A stretch of 64,000 nucleotides of DNA, taken from Melampsora larici-populina 98AG31. Taxonomy: Eukaryota > Basidiomycota > Pucciniomycetes > Pucciniales > Melampsoraceae. Each line of letters opens with the position of its first letter. The first letter of the stretch is position 1. A program made the position numbers and the translations under genes. This document shows, in pieces, positions 20,247-30,891 of the stretch. The notes beneath the pieces were generated by a model. The model was not told the DNA's origin. It made no database searches and worked only from the letters and a program-made list of their open reading frames with translations. The stretch is taken from the NCBI RefSeq assembly GCF_000204055.1, contig NW_006768783.1, positions 1,114,071 to 1,178,070 on the forward strand, written 5' to 3'.

Positions 20247-21513
20247 CAACACCCAAACCCCGCCGCGGAAAACTGGGGCAGCGCTGCGGCAGCGCGGGGG
20301 TCCTGCCGCACCCTCAGTCTGCTGAAGGTTCACTGGGATAAAACCACGCCGCAGCCCATTTTTTACTGGGGTCCAACCCGCCGCTGCCCCATTGACGGTA
20401 CCCCAGGGGGAACCTAGGGGCCCATTGTGGCATGTACTGTAGGTGACTGTACATTTTCAGCCCCTGACACTTCCAATTGTTAGTTCAGATGAACAGTCAC
20501 AACTCGTGTTTTCTGACGATTTTATTTAAAGATAAAAAATACCAAACCAACTCCACAAACCTCAGGAAAGAACTCAGCAACACAAATATTCTCTCAAAAA
20601 CAAACAATCCTCATATGAAAAGTAAGTAACCCAAACTAATTTCTCCTTTAAACCTTGTTCCATTTAATCGAACTTAATCCATCTCTAATAGGCAACATAA
20701 CCACATCAACTTCAGAATGATCCAAAATCTCCTCATTCCAATCACTTAAAATTTGACCATATTGATTAATGTTTTTGACAGAATCTTCACTGACATTTAA
20801 TTTTGATGAATCATTTAATTCGATTGAAATGGTGAATATGTGGTAGCTTTATAGATTGTATTATTGATTATGGATAATAATTCATGATTTATGATTTCAT
20901 TAAATTACTTTGAATATGAAGTTCTATCTGCATCAATTAGAATCTGTAAAATTAAAGAAAAGTCCAACAAAAAATGAATTCAGTCAAAAGAAAAAACATG
21001 AGTATTGATTTCATAAAAAGAAGTTCTAGCTTACCATATCAAAAGGTTCTTCACCATCAAGGTTCATTTTCTCTAAACTATCAAAAGCAGATCCAATCTT
21101 AACTTCAATCAACTTAAGGTTAGTATTCTAATCTAATGACTTTTTCAATTCCTTTAGTTAATGAAAATATTAAAGTCATCATACCTGTAAACATTGATTT
21201 CTAAAATCCTTTTAGGTTTGATAACAGATTTAGCATCATTTAAACAAATTGTAATTGTAGATTAAATGATTACAGTTGTACATTGAATGGCTTGCAAGGT
21301 AGATTTTTCTTGGTGTTAATTTCATTTTTTCAAATTTAGTGAAGAAACCCCAGTCTGCGGCGCGCTGCGATCGTCTCGAGCACGCCGCGGTCTCCTTGCA
21401 ATTTTTTCTCACTTCGGCAGCGTTGCGGTGAGGTCCCTTCAAAACTGGGGTCAATTGCACCACTGCCTCTGTGGATCCAAAATCCGCCGCGCTGCGGCGG
21501 GGTTTGGGTGTTG
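20247..21513 (-). mobile_element. 1,267-bp inverted-repeat element carrying a host gene fragment
   Basis: Ends CAACACCCAAACCCCGCCGC and its complement. The 7-bp sequence GTGGAAG flanks both sides (20240-20246 and 21514-21520), and one further outer base differs (A versus G), so the target duplication is 7 or 8 bp. Both subterminal regions (about 180 bp) are strongly GC-rich with GCCGC and GCGCTGCGG units; the core is AT-rich. The integrase reading of the Gypsy host resumes on the far side. The core encodes a decayed O-methyltransferase on the minus strand and no transposase, so it is a non-autonomous, gene-capturing (Pack-type) element. Confidence 0.88.
20648..21240 (-). pseudogene. captured O-methyltransferase gene, decayed
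   Basis: The minus-strand reading follows the SAM-dependent O-methyltransferase family 3 (caffeoyl-CoA type): LNDAKSVIKPKRILEI (motif I start), after a shift GMMTLIFSLTKGIEKVIRLE, then IEVKIGSAFDSLEKM, GEEPFDM, an intron-like gap (GTAAGC donor at 21033), ILIDADRTSYSK, a stop, FNEIINHELLSIINNTIYK, and near the end EVDVVMLPIRDGLSSIKW before a TAA. The FDM-ILIDAD and LLPIRDGL blocks are signatures of that family. Several stops and frameshifts rule out a product. The N-terminal quarter is not recognisable. Confidence 0.82.
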
Positions 21514-21520
21514 GTGGAAG

Positions 21521-22100
21521 ATTGAATACAACAAATCAACGAAGTTCAAGACGAACTTAAGTGTGCAATGGAAGAAGCTCAGGAGACAATGAAACTTTGG
21601 TTTGACAAGAAGGTGAATTTGACTCCGAAGTGGAAAGTGGATGAAGAAGTGTAGCTAAACAGTAAGCACATATCAACAACGCTTCCAACGGCAATATTCT
21701 CTCACCGTTGGATGGGACCTTTCCCCATAGAGAGCCAAGTGTCTACTAATGCATACAGATTGAGACTACCAGCGTCAATGAAGAAAATCCACCCGGTATT
21801 TCATGTGTGTTTATTACAAAAAGCAACAAAAAGTCAAATTGAAAATCAAGTACAATCACCTCAAGAACCAATAAGAATTCAGGATGAAGAAGAATACGAA
21901 GTGAAGAAGTATTAGACAAAAGGAGAAGAGGAAGAAAAATTGAATACTTAATTAATTGGAAAGGATATACACCGAAACATGATTCATGGGAGCCTGAATC
22001 AGGACTTATGAATGCACAGGAATTAGTCAATGAATTTAACCGCAAGTACCCATCAAGCGAATTCAAATCCAAACGGACAAGGAGAGTAAAGAGAGGATGA
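21521..22100 (+). pseudogene. Gypsy integrase C-terminus with chromodomain
   Basis: After the inserted element the integrase tail resumes: MGPFPIESQVSTNAYRLRLP and IHPVFHVCLL are the GPY/F-type region. A one-base shift near 21905 is needed to read EEVLDKRRRGRKIEYLI, then NWKGYTPKHDSWEPE, a typical chromodomain with the WKGY and SWEP motifs. Chromodomains of this type target insertion into marked chromatin. Confidence 0.88.
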
Positions 22101-22188
22101 AGCTTTTTCCCGACGGGGTTTTTTAATGCCAATCCGGGGAAGATGTTAGACCCAGCAAGAGGGGGTTGGAACATAAAGGGGGGAGTGG

Positions 22189-22351
22189 TGTTATGAGCCC
22201 ATAAGGATAATATGCTTGTATGCTACTATTGAGATCTCACTCTACTTGAGTCCTGCGAGTCAGAGATTTTACATTCTCACGTTGAAATCTTATTATAGTA
22301 CAAGGACACCTTTTAGTAGACCCTTGATCGCCAACTCACAAGGTCCTAATA
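22189..22351 (+). repeat. 3' LTR, truncated
   Basis: Starts directly after the polypurine tract and matches the 5' LTR up to CCTAATA, then diverges abruptly. Near identity of the two LTRs suggests a fairly recent insertion despite the coding damage. Confidence 0.85.
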
Positions 22352-24415
22352 GCATCGGGCACACTGTTGAGGCTGTTAGGTAAGCTGCTTAAGGGTACCT
22401 AAGTGGGCCTAGGGTTGGAGGGGGGGTTGGAATAGCGCAATCCTAATTCAAATAAGGTTGTAAAAAACATTCCATATTGGCAATGCCCAATTGTATCTGA
22501 TCAATTAACCACTCATGCGAAAATCTTGTTTGGTACTTTCTTCAATGGTTTCAGCCCCTGCGGCCATGGCCGCGCGAATTTCTTTGACAGAGGGTAAATG
22601 AAAGGTATTGGTTACTTTGAGCTCATCAAAGTAGTTTTGCCTGTCAAAGGTTTGTCTATCATACTTGTATACCAAGTTATAAAACCTAAACAATTGTCAC
22701 AAAGTCCTGTTTCAGCTTGACTGTGGAAGATGGGTGTTTCTTATTGAATGACTTACGCCGAAGTATACTTCACACCTTCCCAACAAAGGTCAGCCAATTG
22801 GCAATCTATGCAAGCCCAAATGGAACTAGACCCTTTGCCAACCCGCATGAAGCGAGCCGCTTCTCTGCGCTGAAATTCCAGTTTTTTTAACAGTCCATGA
22901 GTGGTTATTAAACATTCAGGCCCAGTGAAAATGGTTTCCTTACAAGATATGCAATCCTAGCATGTGTGGTTATGTCGATAGCATTCCACAAAGAGTCAGT
23001 GTCAGGATGTTTCCACAAAGATTCAGTGTCAGGATGTTTCCCCACAGTTTTACATTGGGTGGCAACCTGTTGTAATACCTCATATCACTCGCTATTACAT
23101 AAGTCTACTATCTTACTTATCACACCCTAGACTTAAGATTTAATTCCCTATGTCTCTCTTTCCTTGACACTTTCCCATTCTGACTCCTTAAGGATCTTTG
23201 ACTGATCTCTTGTCATCGTCTCTTTGGAGTCAGTTCGTAAAGCAAATTTGTGTACTTTGGTTCTAGAAACCATTTCCACCACTTTTGTGGTGTTGAGTCC
23301 CAATGTGCCCTTTCCTTCATTTTGACCTTCAGTGAGGACATAAGAAGTCCTTACACTAAGGTACACTTTTGTTTTCCCAACAAGCCGCTAGTCCTTTTCA
23401 CTACACTGGGTTTTATCCCCGCCAAGCCCAATAACTCATGGGATAAAGTTGAGTGCCCCAAGATGGCTCTTGCCAGGGTGATCGCCTTGGACTTTGGACA
23501 CTTTTGCATGCAAATGGCTGATCATCCTGACATGGAAGACTTTTTGGCCTCACCTTGGCAACTCCCTGAGGTCCTGGCCCTTCAGATCAAAGCACTTACA
23601 CAGGGCAAGCACTGTAGCACCATGTTGATGATCATGCTTTTGTACTTGTGTAACCTTGATCTTGAGAACATCACATCCAAGCCCTCATTTCTGTTCACCG
23701 CCTCCCCCCAAAGTCTTGACCCTCAGGCAAGAACCATGACAATATTACTGTTGAGATTCATTCAACACAAACATACAAGTTGAAGATCAATGCTTGTATC
23801 TAATTCCCAACCACATCCCATATATATATATTCGTACATCCTCATGCTGTCTTCTTTTCCTCATCTTTGAAAAGACAACTGTGAGTTGACTACTCCTTTG
23901 ACTACATTCTATATCTTCACTAAAACACATATCAAACATTTTGTTCTTCGATTATAGTTTACTAGGAAATTAGCGGCAGAGCCGCCTTTCTATTTATCAT
24001 CCTCAACCTTGTAGTTAAGACAACCTCTCCTGACACTTTGCTGTTCTTCTAGGAAAATTTTATGTGGTAAAGCTATCTTCCCTGCTACTTTCAATCCTGC
24101 CCTGATGCAGGTAATGAATTGCATACCTTTCTCATTATAAGTATCAATGATGTTCACTTAGAGCTAACTTAAATAGTGGTCTCACCAATCAACTATGTTG
24201 CCAACTTCTTTGATTCATCTTTCAAGTCTCTTTTTTTGTTTTGCTGCAAGAACCCTATATGGATTGAGGATCATATTGTCTATAAATTTGGATACCACCA
24301 CCATCAATGATTGATAAGCTGTATCACAAGGATCACTTGATCATCAGTCTTAATGTCTAGATTGGGAACAATGAACTTAAGTCTTGCGTCAAGTATTATT
24401 GCTGTATATCATTAA
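22352..24415. other. no confident gene; short tandem repeat inside
   Basis: Downstream of the truncated LTR. Two tandem copies of a 27-bp unit (CCACAAAGAGTCAGTGTCAG...) lie at 22984-23040. A plus frame at 23250-23783 (listed) is the only long one. The rest is AT-rich, with a TATATATATA run near 23821. Confidence 0.5.
23250..23783 (+). CDS. orphan ORF, unknown
   Basis: A 177-codon open frame that begins with TTG; the first internal ATG lies well inside. It contains segments such as VLFTTLGFIPAKPNNSWDK and LPEVLALQIKAL that look protein-like. I recognise no family. Given the surroundings it is probably a fragment of a rust-specific repeat rather than a gene. Confidence 0.25.
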   Translation: MYFGSRNHFHHFCGVESQCALSFILTFSEDIRSPYTKVHFCFPNKPLVLFTTLGFIPAKPNNSWDKVECPKMALARVIALDFGHFCMQMADHPDMEDFLASPWQLPEVLALQIKALTQGKHCSTMLMIMLLYLCNLDLENITSKPSFLFTASPQSLDPQARTMTILLLRFIQHKHTS

Positions 24416-24622
24416 CGGTACTCAAAGTTGTGTATACTTTGCCGTGCATAGTTTTTTTGTGTTTTTTCGCAACTATAAACAACTTGGAAAAAGTATGTTT
24501 CTTGATTGAAGCTCAAAGATATGTACTTTTAAGCCAAAAACATAGTTTTCCCTGGTTGTGTGAAGTTGTGAAAAAAGAAAAGAAAACTATGCACAGCAAA
24601 GTATACACAACTTTGAGTACCG
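24416..24622. mobile_element. 207-bp MITE with TAA target duplication
   Basis: Ends CGGTACTCAAAGTTGTGTAT and its complement, the arms being complementary across the whole element (centre near 24520). TAA flanks both sides (24413-24415 and 24623-24625). The TAA duplication and full palindromy suit a Tourist-like (PIF/Harbinger) MITE. The ORF crossing it has no meaning. Confidence 0.85.
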
Positions 24623-25464
24623 TAATTGAACTCATCCTTTCTCAATTCCTTGACTTGATCCTGCATCCTCTTTCAACACAGCTGCATGTATTTGAATGTG
24701 GCTCTTTTACCCAAAAAACAATTTATTTTACAATTTTAGATCTGCATAGAGTTCTTCTCCTTGATCAAAAGTTGATTTAAAGAGAAAAAACTTTGCACAA
24801 CTCACTCATCATGACCATAATCTTGGTTTGATACACTGGCATTGAATTTGTAACTCAAATATGTCATCTGAGTCCTGCAGAGAGGATTATGTGTTGATTA
24901 TGTTGAGTGAAATCGTCAAATGGGCAATATCAGAATGACATAATAAATGATTTCAAAGACTTGAGAAAATTATAAACATAATTCCCTGAGGGAACAGATT
25001 TTGAGTTGCAAGAGAGTTTTTAGTTGAGGATCGGTTGTAGATCATAGCAACATGGAGATTATTTCTATATAGATCTGATTTACCCACAAATGGAATTCAA
25101 GAGGATGAGTGCATTACACTTGGGGGCATGATGTTACAACTTTTAATCAATAACCTTGACCTCTTTGTGTATTCTTGAAAAGTTCTTTTTGTTTTCATGA
25201 TGAATGATTTAAATCAGAAGACTGCTTCAATTGCTTTAAGTGAGGCTCTTTTGATGCAAAAGATGAAGTCAAATTGGAATAGCAGTAGCACAATTGTAAT
25301 TGTTTAATTGTTTTGATATTGACTATGATGAAGCCAATCCTGATGACATCAGTTGACACAATTAGTGATTGTTGAGTGAGTATATTGATGTTGAAGGGAA
25401 AAATTTGTAATTGGAGTATTATGGTGAAGCAATTCTGAGTGAATGAATTGTGATAAGTATCAAT
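24623..25464. other. AT-rich, no gene recognised
   Basis: Low-complexity ATTGAT-rich DNA. If the hydroxylase relic ever continued toward its catalytic domain it would lie here, but I see no histidine boxes. Confidence 0.4.
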
Positions 25465-26168
25465 CAATCCAGGGGGGTAATAAATACACGTTGATGGACT
25501 TGATGTGAATGAAAGCTTTTGGACAAATCACAGTTCTACATTTGCATAATCAAAGGTTTTTTTGAATCTAACAATTGGTTTTGTTAGAAATCATGAGTTG
25601 TATCTGATGAAGTCAGTTTGAAATTGTCATCAATCATTAGGTTTGGATATACTATTGTTTCTGGATTCCCTATGATTCCAATTTAAAAAAAATATCATTG
25701 GTATGCTGACTCTGAATGAACACGGTTTTGTAGATCTTTCATAGCTGCCACCGAGGTCCTGATTTGAATGAGTTACACTTAGTTTGATTGTACTTATTAA
25801 AGAGGTAAGAACAATACATACTTTATCAGCATATTTGAGTAATAATTCATTTCCACCTGGATGATCTGGTGCAAATAGATAGCCTGTAGGGTTGTATAAT
25901 TTGATTGATGGATTGATAGTGAATTGGTAGTTGATTGATTGTTTATTGGTTCATTGGTCAAGTTGAGTTGATGAATAAGCGATGCCGAGTCAGTAAATGG
26001 GTTTCAAATCCATCAAGGTTTTTGAAAATGCAAACTCAACAATCGATTATAAACCTTTACATTGATTGAAACACAAAGATCTTCAAGACTATGATGACGA
26101 GCGACATCTTCAAGTAAAGAGATTCGATTTCTTCCTAAATCTTGTGGTTCAGGTGTTAGTTGAAACAT
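25465..26168 (-). pseudogene. fatty acid 2-hydroxylase (Scs7-like) relic, N-terminal half
   Basis: The intact enzyme adds a 2-hydroxyl to sphingolipid acyl chains in the ER. Exon 1 starts at ATG 26168 (MFQLTPEP, DVARHHSLEDLCVSIN, KVYN). Exon 2 (25883-25822) has FAPDHPGGNELLLKYADK with the heme-binding HPGG of a cytochrome b5 domain, ending at a GTATGT donor. Next come KD, a one-base shift, AAMKDLQNRVHSESAY, then SKKPLIMQM, a TAG where the family has tryptophan, and NCDLSKSF and HQVHQ. This order matches FA2H up to the start of its membrane domain. The hydroxylase domain with its histidine boxes is absent. Confidence 0.78.
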
Positions 26169-27576
26169 ATGTAATTAATTGCGGTTGTTGAGGTGAGTTA
26201 GGTTGGATTGTAATGGAATAGATTTTTTGCTTGTTTTGAGCATTGATTAAATTGGGTTGTGATGATTAGTTCAAAGAGAGAGTAAATTGAGAATAATTGA
26301 CATAAACCAAGATGAAAATGAACATAAAAGACAATAATCGAGTCAGTAGCAAGGATTAGAGGAATGAGATTGTAGACAAAAAGCTTTGATGTCAAGCAAT
26401 CAAAGGTGGTGGGACGTGTGTATCAGTTCGAGTGCGCTCGGAAGTTGAGCAAATTTCACATTCTGGTGGCAGAAGGCTGATCATTGATGATTGTACCTGT
26501 AGTCAATTAAGAGATCTGTCAGACTAACAACCAAGTAGCCATGACTGTCACCACAAAAGCAGGAATCAGATGAACGGATTGATGATGATAAGGTGATTTT
26601 TGTCATCAGTTTTAGAGTGGAAAGACAAATCTTCTGAAAGGGTGAAGGGAACGGGAGTGGATAGGAAATGTGGCAAGTATAAACTGTCACATTGGAGGGC
26701 AATATGGTGGCGAGTATAGTCTGTCAGTGGAGAGTTTGGAGTCAGTCATCAAGTGGCAATCGTAGTATAGAGTCTAGACCGCTATAGACCGCCACTTGTT
26801 TGTTCGGAATGCAGGTAGAGTGCATGGTGTCAGCAAATATGGATATGGAGATTGACACTTTGGCAATCATAAGCGAGGAAGCTGGCCTTCCTTTAACTTG
26901 AATGATCCCAAGTGTTCTTTCTTAGATCCAGATCAGACTCTGAACCCATTCGTACTTTCCCAACTTTAGACCGTGTTCCAAGACTTTCACAGGTCAATAC
27001 TGTGTTCCTAGTGCAGATAACATCAAGATGGTTCCAGCGCAAATTGTTTAGGGAAAACCAACTGTTGAGGGGAATTCAAATTGCATTGAAGATTGATCTT
27101 CCCAGACAAAGGTCCGTATACAATAGAAGTCGTTATGAGCGCAAAAATTTGATATTTTCAGTCGCGATGAAACTCAGACTTGGGAAGGTTCTTTTATCTA
27201 CATTGCTCAGGATATGGGGAGATATCCAATAGATCACGTATTCCTTCATGCTTCTTTTTTAAAAAAGGGCCAGAAATAATTCGATCAGAGGAAGATATCT
27301 TCTTCAGAATCTGGACACACCCACCCTCCTATAGATGCAGATATGAATGTCTGTGACGTGTAACTTAATGGAGGAGACGATTTTAAAATTCACAATGGGC
27401 TGGATCACAAGCTAAGTGTGATGGAACATCAATATCAGAAACCCTGGATCGTAATATTCAGAGGCGACTCACTTGGACGCGTTGGGTTCCTAGCCACTGG
27501 ACAGCGGTAATTTCCAAAGTTATTGAACTCATCTAGCGCGTCAACAACTTAGCACAAACGGAAAGATGAGGTTCAA
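26169..27576. other. no confident gene
   Basis: AT-rich. Two near-identical 20-mers (GTGGCAAGTATAAACTGTCA and GTGGCGAGTATAGTCTGTCA) lie 44 bp apart near 26662-26725. A plus frame of 106 codons at 26912 is rich in arginine and resembles nothing known. Confidence 0.45.
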
Positions 27577-28104
27577 TCAAAATTCCAATCCAAACTCCCA
27601 GCAAATCAAGAAATTTTGCTGACCCATGTCACCACCCTCGACCAAGAAATATGTGATAGAGTGAACGGTTCGACCGTCTGGGTAGTTTGGATCAGGTTGA
27701 GGCTGATAGTTGGCGCTGGCCGGTTTGCAATTGACGAAGCTAACCGCCCCTAGATCTGCTTCTGCAAAACGAAGAAACATCGAAAGAAAGGTTCAGCTTC
27801 AGAAGTCTTGTTAATATCAGTTTCTTAAAGTTGCATGAAGGAGTCGCACTTAGCTGTTTACCACCAAAACTGCAGTGTGTATAATAACATTGATGCCTGC
27901 CGTCACCTCCTTTGCATACTGGATAGGAAAGCTTTAGACACGAAGCTTTGTAGGAAGAGCGAATAGATGATTAGAAATCGATTACGTACTGGCTCTGCCA
28001 GTGCTTTTATTCGCAAACCAATTATCCTGGCAACCGTAATTGGCAAAGACAAGAGATGTAAAAGCTTGCAAGAGAACAAACATGACCAACGCGTACTTAA
28101 ACAT
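27577..28104 (-). CDS. small secreted cysteine-rich protein, candidate effector, 3 exons
   Basis: Exons 28104-27990, 27918-27862, 27761-27577 keep frame and give 118 residues. The N-terminus MFKYALVMFVLLQAFTSLVFA is a clear signal peptide, probably cut after the alanine near residue 21. The mature part has six cysteines (YGC, ICK, QCY, HCS, VNC, ICW), an even number suited to disulphides, and ends EFGLEF. Introns use GTACGT and GTAAAC donors with CAG acceptors. A TATA-like CTTATAAAG lies about 105 nt upstream of the ATG (near 28208). I recognise no family. Secretion is well supported; effector role is inferred from size, cysteines and a transposon-rich setting. Confidence 0.78.
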
Positions 28105-28202
28105 AGCGATTGTTGAGATGGCGAAGTCTTGATAAGTAAAATCTCAACACCAGCAGTCTTTGATCAAGTCAGGTATTGATGGTTTTAATGGGATGAGGAG
28201 CT

Positions 28203-28212
28203 TTATAAGGCT
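28203..28212 (-). promoter_or_regulatory. TATA-like box of the small secreted protein gene
   Basis: CCTTATAAAG on the minus strand, about 100 nt upstream of the start codon at 28104. Confidence 0.4.
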
Positions 28213-28711
28213 TGGACGAGAGCTGCACCCCAACGTGCCATCAGTGGTGGTGCAGAGGCTTGAGCTGGCTTGAGCGTTCCATGAGATTCGAGTTCTCAGA
28301 TTATACGTGTACACATATCAACCACATTACGAATGAGTAGGAAATGTTAGGGTCAAGGGTTTCCAGGGTCCTTGAGGCTGTGTTTCAGCATTAGCGTGGC
28401 GGCTATCCTCACCAACGCCATGCCCCTATTTCTATATAAAATGTACATGGATGTTGTGTTTGTTTGTGTTCAATGACCAAAATAAGAATTAGTTCGTAGT
28501 CAACCATTTTGTGTCCCAACAGGAAAGAGTCCACCTGCTAGCACCTGCTGCCTTCTGTACAAGGGCGGAGAAACCAGACATGTGCTTGGGTGTTTTCAAC
28601 TATTTGAACTTACAGTTGATTTCAAAAACCTTGCCGAAAATTCTGTGCCACATTGCTTGAGTTTTGCTAGAAAAGTTGTACATACAAGCTTTTTTAAATC
28701 GACAGTAAATA
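28213..28711. other. no gene recognised
   Basis: Intergenic DNA between the secreted-protein gene and the left end of the large inverted-repeat element. Nothing coding is seen. Confidence 0.5.
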
Positions 28712-28808
28712 CAGCCCTTGTGAAAAATAATGGTTTTTTTTTTTTTTACTCCCAGATTTTACTCACTTTCTGCCTTGTCGAAAAAACCGGATTTCTTTTT
28801 TTTCCGAG

Positions 28809-28843
28809 TGGGAAACTGTCGAATGATATTGACAGTTTCCCAC
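28809..28843. repeat. subterminal hairpin 1
   Basis: GTGGGAAACTGTC and its exact complement around a 10-base loop. Just inside the left inverted repeat. Confidence 0.8.
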
Positions 28844-28882
28844 GGAATATCTGCAAGGTAGCACCATACGTGCTTGGCAACC

Positions 28883-28913
28883 GTCAGTCTATCTGCAATG
28901 GAGATAGACTGAC
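28883..28913. repeat. subterminal hairpin 2
   Basis: GTCAGTCTATCT and its complement AGATAGACTGAC around a short loop, 40 bp after hairpin 1. Confidence 0.8.
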
Positions 28914-28946
28914 TGGAGGTAATCCGGTGGTTGATCTTCCGATAGG

Positions 28947-29009
28947 TTTTGCCGGGTTAGAAATCAACTGGCAGACCACCTCTGCGAGTTGATTTCTAAC
29001 CCGGCAAAA
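28947..29009. repeat. subterminal hairpin 3
   Basis: TTTTGCCGGGTTAGAAATCA and its exact complement around a loop of about 20 bases. It ends about 60 bp before the first possible transposase start, so it could act in transposase binding or in the transcript leader. Confidence 0.85.
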
Positions 29010-29112
29010 GAAATCTCAACCTCAACCTCACTTCCTCCCAATCGGCCACATTCCCTAATTATCCGCACCATGCCGCCGGTTATTTCTATTCTTTTTTCAA
29101 GACTCTCCTCTC

Positions 29113-30276
29113 TTGCCTCGCTCATATGTTTTGTTTCCAGGTCCGAACGCCCATCATAGCCCCGAGATCAAGCTTGCTGTGGTCCGATTGGCACTCACCG
29201 GCGTTCGTGTTCAGGACATATCAAGGACCCTTGGAATGGACTTGGCCTTTACGTCTGTACGTCGCTGGACGAATCTCTACCACCAAACCCGCGCGGTCGT
29301 TACGAATCCCATGGATCACATGGATTGTGGGGCTCCGTTGGTCTTAGGAGGACCCGAGAGACTGTTTGTCCTGGACAGTCTTCGACTCGATCCGACCTTG
29401 TACTTAGACGAGCTTCAAAGTAAGATAATGGAAAGGTTCCATAAGCAGGTATCCATCAAGACGCTTTCTACCGAGCTACGTGACCGGTTGTGTTGGACAC
29501 GTAAGAAAGCCCGCACGGTTCATCCCAACCAAAGTTTGGCCGCGCGGGGTGCCTACATGGCTTCTGTCCTTGAGATTGACCCTCACTGCCTTGTTTTTGC
29601 AGGTAAGCCTTTTCTTTTGGGTCTTTTGGTGTCACGACTTCTTTTTTAATGTATTTTTCTTCTTTTCGACTCTTTAGATGAAACCGCAATTTCGAAAAGA
29701 CGTTTATATCGCGAGTATGCTCGCTCTCCCATTGGAGAACGGACCCCGCGACTGCCACGGCCCACTCGAGCTGGCCGTTGGTCGGCCTTACCTGCGATTT
29801 CCCTGGACGGATTACTGGCGATAACTATAAAGCGCGGTGGTTATTCAAGATTAAACTTTGAAGCGTTCTTGCAAGAAGAGTTGGTGAGCTATGTATCCAC
29901 AACCCATCCTCGCATTGTCTAGCATGAGTTTGCTAATTTGATTGGCTCGGTTTCCTCATAGTTGCCGGCCATGAATCCTTGGCCGGCTAGGAATTCAGTC
30001 CTGGTTTTAGATAATGCCCCCATCCATCACGGGGGCTCAATAGCTGAGTTGTGTGAAGAGCGCGGGGTACGGTTGATTTACTTGCCGGCATATAGCCCGG
30101 ACTTCAATCCAATTGAGAAGGGCTTCTCACCGGTGAAGGCTAATCTCAGGAGAAGTCAGGATCTTCAAGGTGCTATCGATGCCGATGGTGAGAGGGTGGT
30201 GGTCTGGATGTCCATGATGGATGTCTTTACCAATGAATTGTGCGACAAACTTTTCAAGGGTAGTGGCTACATGTAG
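29113..30276 (+). CDS. IS630/Tc1-type DD34E transposase, 3 exons
   Basis: Exons 29113-29602, 29678-29883, 29962-30276; phases agree across GTAAGC and GTGAGC introns. The N-terminus has a helix-turn-helix region (IKLAVVRLALTGVRVQDISR). Catalytic residues: D in VFADETAISKR (created across intron 1), D in VLDNAPIHHGG, E in YSPDFNPIEKGF, the last two 34 residues apart. PRPTRAGRWSALPAISLDG is also typical of fungal IS630-like enzymes. The start is unresolved: the frame is open from 29059 but has no ATG, so a short upstream exon, or a non-ATG start, is possible. The gene faces the accessory gene tail to tail. Confidence 0.88.
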
Positions 30277-30891
30277 TTATTTTGTACCATACGTTATCTT
30301 GCATTTCTATCTTTTCTCAATCATGTACGGTTTTGATTGAAATGAATCCATAATAGTTGTCTTTCTTGACTTTGACAAGCAAGACATGTTTTTCGGTTCC
30401 ATAATTGGGACAAGATTTTGAGCCATTACCTTAACGAGTATACCGTAAAGCGAGCCAGCCGGTAAAGTTCGGAGTTTTCCGGTGAGATGCTCAAAATGAA
30501 AACTCCGATGGAAGTCTGTCATTTCGGACTCGGTGGCCAGTTTGCACGTCAGATTTTCTGACGTGCTTCTGCGATCAAGAGGAAGAGGCGCTCTCGCAGA
30601 GGTTCTTCTCGGCTCATGCTCAAAGTCTCGCTCGCTTTCATCATGTAAGGGGCACTAGAGTTTTCATTTTGACATGGCCATTTCAGACTGTTTACAAATG
30701 ATCATACTCAAAGTAGACAAGATACCGGAAACAAGGCTATAACAGGGTTAAAGAAACATAACCAATTGAGAGAAAAATGGGAGGAACTAAGAAGTGTAAG
30801 ACTGCATTGCACTTTTAAAGTTGTTCTTTGGGGAGGGGAGTTACGTCTCTTCGCTGCCCATCTACTGGGCTTTTGGATAACTATTATACTT
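30277..30891. other. convergent intergenic region of the two-gene transposon
   Basis: Holds the 3' ends of both genes. A small hairpin with ACGTCAG and CTGACGT arms lies near 30546. No coding signal. Confidence 0.5.

Larger units (their letters stand above)
15070..22351 (+). mobile_element. Ty3/Gypsy chromodomain retrotransposon, defective
   Basis: Two direct LTR copies begin TGTTATGAGCCCATAAGG (15070 and 22189). The internal order is gag, protease, reverse transcriptase, RNase H, integrase, chromodomain, the Ty3/Gypsy order with the chromovirus hallmark. A purine tract (GGGGGGAGTGG) precedes the 3' LTR. No matching 5-bp target duplication flanks the element, and the 3' LTR stops at 22351 where the 5' copy continues, so the right end is probably truncated. 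A separate element is inserted at 20247-21513. The coding region has several stops and frameshifts. Confidence 0.93.

Noticed and set aside
24900..26900. A transposon carrying the fatty acid 2-hydroxylase relic
   Set aside because: No inverted repeats or flanking duplication were found on either side, so capture cannot be claimed.
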